A stretch of DNA of 64,000 bases from positions 17,918,001-17,982,000 of the forward strand of contig CM055607.1 of assembly GCA_029379385.1 (NCBI GenBank), read 5' to 3'. The position numbers and the translations under genes are program-made. The DNA is from Quillaja saponaria (taxonomy: Eukaryota > Streptophyta > Magnoliopsida > Fabales > Quillajaceae). The notes below the pieces were generated by a model. It saw nothing but the letters and a program-made list of their open reading frames with translations. It was not told the DNA's origin and ran no database searches. Positions within the stretch are counted from its first letter, which is position 1; each line of letters begins with the position of its first letter. Shown one piece after another: positions 1-10,865 of the stretch.

Positions 1-2177
1 GATAATAATGAAAATGAAAATTTCTACACCACTGAGCGGAATCACCATTGTATAGATGAAGGATGGTCATATTAAGATGTTAAGTAGATTTGTGCTTTAT
101 CTTGTTTTTAGATGGAATCTCATTCTCTGCTTTTCCAGACTGCATATTAATAATTAGATAGTCAGGATACATTTGTAGCCAATCACTTGTGCCTATCTTG
201 ATAGAAGACCAAAGCTGAAACTGAGGACCTTGGGGACCCACCCATTTGGGATGGGGATGGACTATTGTATGGATGATAGGTACTAGAAGCTAAAGTCTTA
301 TTATTTCTTTTGAATGTTTTATTTGATATATGATGAATTCAGATGCTTGAATGTTAATGTTGCAAACACATGAAAATATAAGTTTATGAAATGGAGATGG
401 GTCCCCAGCGGGGAATAGGGACACGGGGACGGGGGACCTATTCCCTGTTTCAGGAAACAGGGTGGGGACAGAGAAGGGTTTTCTAGAACAGGAAGGGAGT
501 AAGAGAGGCATCCCTAACCCATTCCACATAGTTGCCATTCCTAGTCATATAGCTAAATTAAGTATGTAATTTCAACTTTTGTCTAGATAGTTATTAGAAG
601 ATCTACTATGCTATTACCAACAATTTTTGTATAACTCGTGTACTAGGGTTTGCCCCCTCTGGTAGTTTTGTGATGAATTTTAGCTATGGAAAGGAAAAGA
701 TGTACTATGCTATCATCAACAATTTGTCACAATTCACAAGTCACAACTAATAAATATTAGTGAAAATTGGATATGATTCCAATGGATGTCTTGTTTTGAT
801 CATGTTTGGGTAGACCATAACTACTGCACACCAAATTATAATTTTGTTCTACGTAGCAGAGAACCGACTTCCTATTGTGAAATGTAGCATGAATCCAACT
901 TGCATAGGCTTTCCTGGACGGGCATTTCACTTTTATGTAGCTCTTTAGGTCTGACACACATAAAATCGTATGGGTTTTGATGGTAAGTGAAGAGCTTAAA
1001 AGACTACCATCAGTGCAGACCATTTTTTCTGGAAATTACTGCAATTAAAAGCTTTCTGTCTATCTAACAGAACGAGTGTCAAAGGTCAACAGGGTGAAAG
1101 ATTAATTGTCAGATATTTCTTTTATAGCTAGGAAGGAAATCTGTAATAAGTCCTTAATGAATGACTTCTATTTAAGTTACAAGGGGAGCTAAGAAGCTGA
1201 CATGGCAATGCTGACAAGATGATCCAGCAAATCTGGACAAGTTTGTACCAATATCTTTTGTGTGTTGTCTGTCATATCATGCCTGGCAGGGAGCATGAAT
1301 CATTTGACACACTACATGGTAGAAGTGTCCGTGCTTCATACCCTGCTTTCACACAAAAAACAAAGAAAAGGTAACCAGGTGAGGTCTTTCAGTATGAAGT
1401 TTTACTAGAAAATATCCTGAGTACTTAAAAGCAACAGAAACGGATTAATTCGGGAACCAGTTTGTTAATGTAACCAAGTTTAGATGAACTTTTAAGTCTG
1501 AAGTGTTTTTCCAGTTTTAGGGTCCCTGAAATGGTTGGTGGGTGAAATAAACTATCAAGTAATGTTCATCTCATACTTGTTAAGCATTTACACTCTGTCT
1601 TTTGACTTTACTGAACTTCAGAAGCTATATTTATAATTTAATGTATGTAAATGTAATTGTTGTATTCTTAGTTCTTTGTACTTGACATGACATCATATCA
1701 AATTCTCAGAGGTAGTCTCTTCTGATGCTGAAGTAATTTAGCTGGATGGGCTCTTATCTCATTTATGTATTATATTTCCAAAGTGGACACATCTGGGGTT
1801 TCCTTTTTGTCTTCAGGAGTTTTTTGAAAACAAAGGGAATTTCCGACCATTAAAATTCATTTCATCATTCTTCATTGATGAAGAAAAACAATTTATGTTT
1901 TACCAAGCACATAATTGATTATTGATATCAACATAAATTTTCTCGTGTCAAAAGATTACAACAAGTGGGTCCTAAAGGGGGTTAGGGTGAGAACAAACAG
2001 ATAAAGTTTTGGGCGTATGTAGCAAGTTGTATCACCAGAAAATTTATAATATTCCTATTTTCTGCAAAGTTGAAGTGTGCTTAGTTGCTTTGGTTGATAA
2101 ATTTGAAGTATGTAGTATGAAGCTCGAAGTTGGGATGATTCGCTGGAAATTATCTGGACTTCAATGTGTTTTTGCAG
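1..2177. other. 5' part of LETM1-like locus, mostly intronic
   Basis: This lies upstream of the first securely assigned coding exon. Bases 1-81 are open in frame 1 and end at TAA 82-84; this could be the tail of an upstream exon, but no convincing donor with a compatible phase was found. An exon-like stretch at 1219-1370 is listed separately. A G-rich segment with a perfect hairpin lies at about 395-460. The rest is AT-rich with no sustained coding signal. Confidence 0.4.
1219..1370 (+). other. possible additional exon of the LETM1-like gene
   Basis: One frame is open for 50 codons and reads MIQQIWTSLYQYLL, then HIMPGREHESFDTLHGRS, then a basic end, followed by a good donor (AAAAG|GTAACC at 1371). 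The composition looks like real protein: a hydrophobic stretch, then a charged, non-repetitive segment. Two things count against a simple assignment. The only in-frame acceptor (CAAG before 1219) lacks a pyrimidine tract. The donor also leaves phase 2, whereas the next certain exon at 2178 begins in phase 0. A small undetected exon between 1371 and 2177, or a frameshift, would be needed. Confidence 0.35.
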
Positions 2178-5100
2178 GAAAATGAAAGTATTGAGCAGTC
2201 TACTTCAAATTTTGGAGAGGTGGACATGGAATCCTGTGAGATTCACCGCTTTGAACTTCTAAGAAATGAGCTAATAAAACTTGAGAGAAGGGTTCAAAGA
2301 AGTGCTTATCAATCAGAAGATGAGGAGGTGTTTCTCAAACTATTCAACATTTTACTTACAATTTTACATTTCATTGTTCACATTTTGTGTACATGTAGAA
2401 TTTCAGTATGAAGAATCAATATTACATGTCTTTTCTTCCACACGCCAGTTTCATCCTAACCTTATGTCTCGTATTTGAACTCTTTCTATCACAATTTCCT
2501 TTCAGCTAAAAGGACAATAAATAAGCTAGTAACAATAACTTCCTATACCATTTGGTAACATGGCACTAACTGCTTTATTAACATATCGGTTGTTTTGGAT
2601 CCGTCTCTATTTCTTCCCTGGTCCTTCTTTTTCTCTAAATTTTGTTGTGCAATCTTGGAGTTATTGTGTTTAATAATCTGACCTTTGTGATCTGATTGAG
2701 ACATATTGATTCCTCAGCATTTGGTGGAGAGATAGGATTCATCCCATTCAAATGCTGAGTTTTTTTTTTAATAATTTTTTTTGGTACATTGGGAGTATTC
2801 GAACTTGCACTAGGGGGTGGGGGACAGGTACCAACCCCTCAAGCTAAGCTCTCGGTGGTCAAATTCTGAGTTAAAAAATCTACTTTAGTATTACTTTTTA
2901 TAATGAATTTATTCTGCTTTGAAGTGTAAGTTTTGGTGTGCTTATCCCATGGTCCGGGTGTATTCAGAAAACATTCATTTAATGGTACTTTTTTTCTGTT
3001 AATGGAATAACATGGCCTGTCAAAAGGACAGCAGAAGACACAAAATTCTTCCCTCTCCACGTCATTGTTTATTGTGGGATGCATTTTTCCTTTTTTTCCT
3101 TACGTGGATCCACATGTCCTTTTGTAATTATTTACCCTTTCTTGGTCCACCAAGTGTAGCAACAGCACTGTTATTCAATTTTCTTTTAACAACTTTACTC
3201 CTATTTGGTTAATGTGAGAAAAATTGGTGACTAATTGGGAAAGATATCCTGCCTTCCATATTTGGTATTTTCTATATCTAGAAGTGATCTTTTCAAAATT
3301 CATTATTCTTTAAGATCTCAATTGTTAGATCCTGTTTTTTTAGAAAAATGTAATGTAATTCACATCTTAAAACAATAAAAAAAAAATTAAGTATATCAAT
3401 TGGAAAAAAAAAAAAAAAAAACTTAATGTTTTCAGAATGAAACTTCTGGATTGTATGGTGTGTTAATTTGTTTCGAATTGCATGCTATTTTTTATTAAGT
3501 ACATCGATATCAAATATGTTGTCAAATTTGTTCCTATGCCAGAATCTTGATCAATGTATGTTTTCCTTCCCCCAGGATACAGAGACCACGGATGATAGTG
3601 CCGATTATGGTGATGATATTGGAGGTGCTCAGCTGGTCCAGGTTCAGAGAAAAGGAAATATCATTGAAAAATCATTTGGGAAACTAAAAGAAACTGGCAC
3701 GGTATGCATGTCTAAAGAATTTCATTATTCAAAATATCATGTATGGTCTAATTTATTATGGTGGGCCATTTACATCATCTTATTGATGTGGCAATGCTCA
3801 TTGTAATCATTTATTTATTGATATATGGTCTCCTATATCACATATCAGTTCCATTAACAGGTTTTTTTTTCTTCTCTTTCCAAAGACTGAATCAATTTTA
3901 TTGGTATGCAAAACAGGTTAATGTTATCTCCTTGTTATAATGTAATACATAATAAGAAGACTAACTACGATATGTCGTGTTTTGATAAAAAAAATAAATT
4001 ATCGTCCTTCCTGTCTTGGCTAAGGGTCTTGTTAATAAAATAAGCAGGATGTCTGGCAAGGAACTCAGCTTCTGGCTATTGATGCTGCTGCTGCCATGGA
4101 ATTGCTTAGGAGGTCTGTGCTAGGTGATGAATTGACTGAGAAAGAGAAGAAAGCCCTGAGAAGAACTCTGATTGACTTAGCGTCAGTTGTCCCAATTGGC
4201 ATTTTAATGCTTCTTCCTGTGAGTTATTACCCTTTAACATTGGGAATTCCTGTTCTTTTTCTTTATTTCCTTTTGTGTGTCTTCGCTTTATTGCATGATA
4301 ATGTAGATGGAATTTCAACACATTGTCTCATAGTCATACCAAGTAAATGGCCAAATAGCATAACACAAGTCATAAAAGTTGTTCATGTCCAGGGCCAAAT
4401 ATTATTGCCCTCGTAAGAATTTTTATGCAGCAACTCCTGAAATTGATGGTGGAAGATATGTATCCAAATTTTTGGTTTTGCTAATAGTCCGCTTTGTTAC
4501 AGACTGGTACTAGATTTATAAACTTTATCACGGTCCCTACATCAATGACAGAGATTTTGCTTCTCCATTTTTGTTTTTATTTTTTTGGCTGAGTTTGTGT
4601 GTGAATTTGTTGTGCTTGTTTGACATCATTAAGTTACATATGAACTCGGTGCTACATAGAGCAGCTATGTTTTGAATCAGATTTCATTGTCTATTTATTC
4701 CCAAGTGTAGTGTAGACACTACGGGTTGGGTTGATAGCCTCATAATCCATGTCTCCACACTTTTTTCCCAGCTAGTTCTTTTGATTCTTGGTTGCTTTAA
4801 TTCCTGTCCTCAAGTAACTAATTCCATAAACAATATTCCAACTTGTAGAGAAAACCATTTATTTTCCTTAGTACCATGGTTCTGAACTATAATGTGTATG
4901 TAACGTCCCCATAAGGTTTCAGCTAGATTGGCAGAGAGTTGTGTTTAGGGCTTTGAAAAGGATCCTCATAGGACTTTACTCACACCTGGAAGTAAAGGCA
5001 AGAGGAACCAAAAGGAACATGAGATTGAACCTTTATTATTTACACTTTTATGGTTGATAATATTTTTCATATGCAAGGAAAAAGTAGTCCTTCATCTTAA

Positions 5101-5418
5101 CTATTGGTTCAACAGTCCTACTGAGGAAAACATTTTTGTCCCACAGGTTACTGCAGTTGGGCATGCAGCCATGTTGGCTGCTATTCAGAGATATGTACCA
5201 GCTCTGGTACGTGGCTTATAACTTTGGTAGATTCCTTCAAATTTTTTTTTAGATTTCAAATTATAGTCATCAGGGTTCATGACAATCTAATGATTTTCTG
5301 GTAGATTCCATCCACATATGCCCCAGAAAGGTTGGCTCTTTTGAGGCAGCTTGAGAAAATGAAGGAAATAACAAGCAATGAAGCGAACTCAGATGAGCAA
5401 GTGGACGAAACTGTTTGA
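2178..5418 (+). CDS. LETM1-like protein, C-terminal 207 residues (5' end missing)
   Basis: Five coding exons join in phase 0: 2178-2327, 3576-3701, 4048-4218, 5147-5206 and 5305-5418 (TGA at 5416-5418). All introns are GT-AG. The first two exons encode an acidic, coiled-coil-prone stretch. The last three read DVWQGTQLLAIDAAAAMELL, ELTEKEKKALRRTL, a hydrophobic segment DLASVVPIGILMLLPVTAVG, then IQRYVPALIPSTYAPERL and an acidic tail. This is the conserved end of plant LETM1-domain proteins (LETM1-like ribosome-binding domain family). LETM1 relatives are organelle inner-membrane proteins linked to cation/proton exchange and ribosome association; applying that role here is inference. The N-terminal part is missing or unresolved. 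The 3' end faces the TBL gene, with 96 bp between the stop codons. A SINE sits in the 2328-3575 intron. Identity is firm at family level. Confidence 0.88.
2760..2860 (-). mobile_element. SINE, tRNA-derived, in LETM1-like intron
   Basis: Read on the - strand this is a ~100-bp unit ending in an A-rich tail (T-runs 2760-2771 and about 2778-2786 on +). It carries a B-box-like AGTTCGAATACTCC and an A-box-like segment near the 5' end. It is flanked by a 10-bp target duplication: AAATGCTGAG (2750-2759) and AAATTCTGAG (2861-2870), differing at one base. Tail, Pol III boxes and duplication together indicate a SINE; the family name is not known to me. Confidence 0.75.
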
Positions 5419-5514
5419 TTGAAAGCAATGAAGATAATGTACAGCTGGCAAAAGTTAAATTCTTTTGTATTCTAAGAAAATCTGGACTAATTTTTTTCCT
5501 GTACAATTGATTCT

Positions 5515-6016
5515 TTACTTAGTCCTGAACTCATTCGAGAGAAGATGAGCATAGAGAAGTTCATTCCATGTATCTGGTACTCCAGGTAAGCACCAGTGGC
5601 TGCAATCTTGTGGAGCATCAGGTGGAGTGCCTGGCTCCCGATACTTTGAAGGGTGGCCATCTTTCCTAAACTCTGACAGATATGTAATGTTTAGAAACTG
5701 GACTTTCCAGTTGCCATAATTCATCTGTTTGATAACATCAGATATGAAAATATTGTTGTAAGGCTCACTTTCCAACTTTGTGTGGTTCTTTTCTGGTTGT
5801 GTGTCTGTATCACAGTGACCACCTTCAGTCCATGTGCCATTCCTGCAGAACTTCATGTTAAGACCATGAATTAAAAAGATAGAAAGCAATAGAAACTAAA
5901 TTATCTTTTGTGAGGCCTTTATATTTGCCCATCTTAATTCTCTCTGCTGCACTTTTGTGGGGTTTGAACCGAATTCCCAGTCGACTTGTTTCTATCATCC
6001 AAGTATCAACATTCGA

Positions 6017-6050
<34 letters not shown>

Positions 6051-8040
6051 GAAGTACAGTTTGTTTTCTGACCGACCGCCCAAAAAAAGTGGAGGTGGTG
6101 GTATGATTTGTGTATAAATGTATCAGCATGCTTGCCTGTAATGTACTGGAGAGTAGCTACGGAAGAAAACATGACTCATCTCAGGATCAAGATTATTTAA
6201 CACCCATGATTTCCATGCTTGTAACGATCTACGGAACGCTTCCATTACATCCATTGTCATATTTAGTTTCCCTCCTTCCTGGAAATAGCAGCCCCTGGAA
6301 ACCATCAATTTTATCAGACTGGTTGCTCTAATATTACAAAACCTACAAGTATATCAGTTTGAAGATTTGATCGATCATACTGTTTAATAGTTTTTTCATG
6401 GTTCCACCAATGCCCGGCATTGAAGATAAGAATGTCCGCACCTCTCCACAGTCTGGAATACCAGTTCAGCACATCAACCCTAATTGCGGTTCGAACTTGA
6501 CTTGGTGAATTCTGAGGAGGGTGACCAATGGTGGACAGAAAAGGTGTCCTGTAATATTCAACAGTGAGGTTATATTGCTGGAACCTCATTGCAAGGTATC
6601 CCTTGTGTTTGCTTATAGGGTTTCCATGTACTTCATATATTGTAGACAAGTTGGAGATTCCTTGAGCCAGCATGCACAGGAGAGACTCCCATTGATTTCT
6701 ACCAATGGAGTCTCCTGCAAAGACAATACGTCCATTCCTGCTCCTTTCCAGGAGCTCACTCGCATTGAATCTGACAGTAGATTAAGCCACAAAAATGTGA
6801 AAAGCAAACAGCTTCAATCATGTTAGTGGAAGTATGAAACCATGCCATTATTACTGGTACTGTCAGAAGGTTAGTAATGAATGTTATGTGTCATAATTAT
6901 ATTAAACAATGTGCAGTAGGAAAAGGTGCGAGAGAGAAAAAAAGAGAGTTTTAGATTATTATAACTTTTTGATAGCATTCCAATTTTGGCGGCCCCAATA
7001 CAAGTGCGGTGATGGTTTTCACGATAAATAATTATAGTGACATAAGAACAATGTTCTTTATCAATGAGTGTGAGGTATCCTATTTTTTTAATTTTATTAC
7101 CAAAAGAAACAACCTAGAAGATGTTTTCTAGTGCAGCTTCAACTTTTTGTAGTTATTAAAATAATTTCAATTTTTTATAAAATTCCTTAATCATGCTAAA
7201 CTAATTAAATATTACGAACATGTTTATCTTAAGAATTGACGTACTGGTTGAGAATGTGTTTACTCTCCATTGACCAGACTGTTTAATTAAGGTGCGCACA
7301 AATTGTCACTAAAACAAAAAGATTATTTACATAACTACTCTGCAATAGTTTTCTTAGAACAGGTATACATAGTATCTTTCAACAATATTTCCAAACAACC
7401 TCTATTATATCATATTTTAGGTAAATTAGGCTTAATTAGCGTGAAATTAGTGAGAGTGTAAATAGGATCGATTAGGACAAAGTTATGGATAGAAACTTAC
7501 CTACTCTTAATCATTTCATCAATCTCGTCCTCTAAATTAGGATCTTATAACTGTTGCCTAATCACTAAGATTGAGTTGTTGAATTTTTCTTGTTCTCAAT
7601 ATTTCATCACTGCAAGACTACAAAACATAATCATACAGATGATATATATATATATAACAAACTCAATACCTTGGGAGGACACAGCCGTTAGGCTGCCATC
7701 GCCATTTAAGATAACCTTCATCTTTCCTTCCATCTTGATGACACCGAAAACCGGGATCAAGAAACCGGCAGCTTTCGTTGTATAAACCAAGCGGGTAACT
7801 TTCATCCCATACCCACCTTCCCTTGGAATAATCACAAGCTCCATGAGATGGTTTTTGTGATAAGAAACCGAAACGAAGAAGAGAACGTGGATCAAAAGGG
7901 GTAACAAGATTGGAAAATAAGATGGAAAATATTACGAGGACAAGAAAATAAAGTGTATATTTCACTTCTTTGTTGATTATAAGAGGAAAAGCAAGAAGGG
8001 GTTTCTTTTTAATGAGGTTGCTCTGGTTAAGCTGATCCAT
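5515..8040 (-). CDS. trichome birefringence-like (TBL) polysaccharide O-acetyltransferase, TBL8/TBL9 type
   Basis: Four exons on the - strand, 8040-7670, 6770-6381, 6294-6136 and 5842-5515, give 415 residues, a usual TBL length. Residues 28-46 form one transmembrane anchor after a short basic cytosolic tail (type II Golgi topology). A PMR5N domain follows from about residue 68 ([17 protein letters not shown], Cys-rich). The PC-esterase domain has the GDS motif ([15 protein letters not shown] at 143-145) and the DxxH motif (DCSHWCLPG, Asp386 and His389), so the catalytic Ser-His-Asp set looks intact. TBL proteins transfer acetyl groups to cell-wall polysaccharides in the Golgi; the substrate here cannot be read from sequence. 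Intron 3 (6135-5843) is GC-AG (AG|GCAAGC ... TTCTGCAG|G); introns 1 and 2 are GT-AG. Using the GC donor is the only way to keep the conserved HYRNGTW junction in frame. The TBL8/9 label rests on gene order next to LETM1-like. Confidence 0.93.
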
Positions 8041-8160
8041 TGGAATCAGAGGTGGAAGGACAAGTATTTGCGTGTGTGTTTTTTTTTTTTTTTTTTACTT
8101 TGAAGATTTCGTTCTCTTCTCTCGGATGGTGAAAGAGACAGATAATATTGTAGAGACTAA

Positions 8161-8170
8161 GCTTATATAG
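8161..8170 (-). promoter_or_regulatory. candidate TATA box of the TBL gene
   Basis: On the - strand the sequence is CTATATAAGC, about 120 bp upstream of the TBL ATG at 8040. It is followed by a CT-rich, AUG-free leader that includes a T-run (A-run on the - strand) near 8081-8097. Spacing and sequence fit a plant core promoter; no transcript evidence is available. Confidence 0.55.
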
Positions 8171-8172
8171 CT

Positions 8173-9673
8173 GTAGAGGCTGTTTTATCTTGTCAAGTGT
8201 ATTAATGGATATTGTTAGCACCGACTTTTTTTGTTTTCCTTCAAAAAAAATATATATATATTTTGCCCAAATAAATTGGAGACTATTATTCTTGGTGGGT
8301 TTGTTTGTTTTGCCCAACACGTCTCTCTCTGCACCTACAACATGCCCCCGCATGTTTACAATGATAGATGATTTCATTTATTATTTAATTAGAAAACGTG
8401 GGAAATTATATTATATAGAATATAATATAAAATAAAAGCTATATTGTTTTCCTCCATGATTTTTTAAGGAACTCCCACATGGAGCTCTCTCTCTCTCTTT
8501 TCTTTTTCTTTTTTTCCTATTTAGTTAAGTGGTTGTTGTGCAAGGAGGATTTTTCTCCCTATAGTATTTGCCTAAAATAAAATGTTTATATTGATGGAAT
8601 ACAAACAATGGCAAAGGAAAATGGAAAAATCTTGATAATTTCCTTGTATATATAATAGTTTCTGTTTTTAGATTAATTTAATTTAAACAATAGTCTAAAT
8701 TTCATATAGTCTATATATTATTAATTTGATTTTTTTTTCCTTTTCTATGGTACCTCTCAAAACAATCAGATCGAAACAAGAAAGTAATGATTTCATTTGT
8801 ATCAGAATCAAGAGCTAAATTAGTGGTCAGAATCTAGCATTTAATATTTGAGATTATTTCCATTTCTGGTTTTCAATCACCAAAACAAAAATGGTTCTTT
8901 ATTATGAAAATATTGTAATTGCCAAATCAGTAAGGTTGATTAGGAAGAACTTTGTTTTGAATTGATCTTTATTCGTAATTTAGGTTTTGTTTTTTGATTT
9001 TTAATTTCTTGTTTGGCTTGAATGATAATAAGTTGACTTTTTGTTTGGGGATGTCTTTGCACTATCAGTCTATTGGGATCCAACATGTCCTATCTTCTTT
9101 GTTTCTTGTCCTCTTGAGCCGTTTGTAATTGTTTCAGCGTTATTCAATTTGGTCACAACCCTTAATAAGAAAATTAGAAATATTTTCTTATTTTTAATTA
9201 TTTTATTTTTCTATGAATTAAAACAAAAAATAATATTTTATTAAACACGGCTGTAGTGATATGTCACTTTTTTATTTGGCCATGTAAGATTATATTAGTC
9301 TATATTATTTTTCGTTAAATCAATTTGGATGGAAAGTGATGGCAATGGCTATATTGGCGATTTTAAAACTACGAGTATTTTATTTTAACTTTTTAAATTA
9401 TAAAAATTATAGTAGATTAGTGCAAACTATAAAAATAAAAAGTGTAATATAACCAAGTTTAAATGTGATGCCTTCTTGGCGCCTACAAGTTTCAATCTGC
9501 TTTTACTTAATTATATTACATAGTTTGTATTAACTGTTATTATGTGGAGGGTGGAGAGAACGTAGATGGTTTTTATGTACTTGTGTATATGGGTGAGAAG
9601 AAAAGCATGGTAGATGTGGAGAGATTTAATATTTGACATTTTTTTATTAAGATGTTTGGATAAAAATATTGTG
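8173..9673. other. AT-rich intergenic, TBL upstream region
   Basis: Probable distal promoter of the TBL gene, followed by AT-rich DNA. It includes a short CT repeat near 8488-8500 and an A-run joined to a TA repeat near 8246-8261. I see no gene. Confidence 0.5.
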
Positions 9674-9739
9674 TTGGAATACAATCATGAAGTTGAAAGT
9701 ATCAGAGATTCCTAGAGGCATACCATCAGAAAAGCTTCC
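9674..9739 (-). pseudogene. psbA: plastid psbA fragment in nuclear DNA
   Basis: On the - strand, 22 codons read [15 protein letters not shown] followed by NFMIVFQ. This is the photosystem II D1 protein except for one change (Gly to Asp after GIS). The similarity stops on both sides. It is a nuclear insertion of plastid DNA, possibly via mitochondrial DNA, and is not functional. Confidence 0.85.
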
Positions 9740-10865
9740 TTATCCTTAGTTTATCCTTATAAGAGTGACTAGAAATTAGAAATTGTTATGGTCATGAACT
9801 ATAGAATATATGAAATAGTTATTTCTTGGATTCGTCTACTCCTAAACAGAGCCAACCAAAACCAATAAAATAGGAAAATCTATTCATCGAGCAAAAGGAG
9901 ATCAGAAGCAAATTCCTTCTTTCGTAAAATTAGGCAAGAGGAATAAAGAGGATTTCGAATTTCACATTCTTTCTTCCGGGAAAGGATAAATCAAAAACTA
10001 TTTTTTGATTTTTCCAATTATTTTTCATGTTTTCAATCCAATCTAAGGGCATTTTTATTTATTTATTGATGATAGTCATGATAGTAACGATATTTCGTAT
10101 CACATTCTGTTTTGTGATATCTGAGAATCGTCGTCATTCCTCGCGCTTTCACCTTGCTTTGGACTCCTGCTGAACAAGAGTTCCTTCTTTCTCTCATGAA
10201 GTTCATTCGGAGAGAATAGGATCACATAAACATAAGAAAAGTGGAGTCAATGAACCTAGAAAAGAGAATTAAGGATTAGAACGAGTCTATAACAAGAATT
10301 CTTGGAATTCCTTAGAGTATTTTTATTGGCAGCTAGATAACTACATTTTTATTAATATGAATTTCATGAACAAGATTCAACAGGCACTTGATCAAATCCC
10401 CAAACTCATCCCACAACTTGGGAGCTTACATCATGTTTAGAGGTTATTCAAAAGGTCTTATAATATGTATATTGGACCTTCGAGAAAATTATAGATCTTG
10501 CCTTTGTTGGTAATCCTATACTCTAATTGCATCCCTATGTTGTACCAAGAATGGAAAACTAAAGGGGCGTGACTAGTTTGGCCAATTAAAAACACTCTCT
10601 TTTCGATTATAGTAAAAATGCATTTTATACAGATAAGCAAGTATGGAGATGATTTCTAAAAGTAAAGAGTTTAGGGATAGAGAAAGATTGTACAAAGATT
10701 TTTATAGCGGTTCACCAAAACCCTTAGCTACATCTGCTTCTCAAACTCCACTTGAGAAAGTTCACCGAAATTTCAGAGATCACTAACTTAACTGAATTCA
10801 CAAGGCTCAACAACCTCCATAACTCAATTCACATAGCTCAGCAACCTTCAGAGCTAAATTGAAAA
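9740..10865. other. intergenic, possibly organelle-derived in part
   Basis: No coding region. The 9820-10330 stretch is less AT-biased than its surroundings and its texture resembles organelle intergenic DNA, but I cannot assign it to a locus. Near 10690-10730 a GCGGTTCACC-type motif recalls LTR retrotransposon ends. Confidence 0.3.

Noticed and set aside
290..1023. Two - strand ORFs (82 and 88 codons) upstream of the LETM1-like exons
   Set aside because: No family recognised. The first is an artefact of the G-rich/hairpin segment. The second looks weakly protein-like but lacks splice context or homology I know.
7596..7907. - strand ORF of 103 codons overlapping TBL exon 1
   Set aside because: Shadow frame of the TBL first exon, which carries the PMR5N motifs in the other frame.
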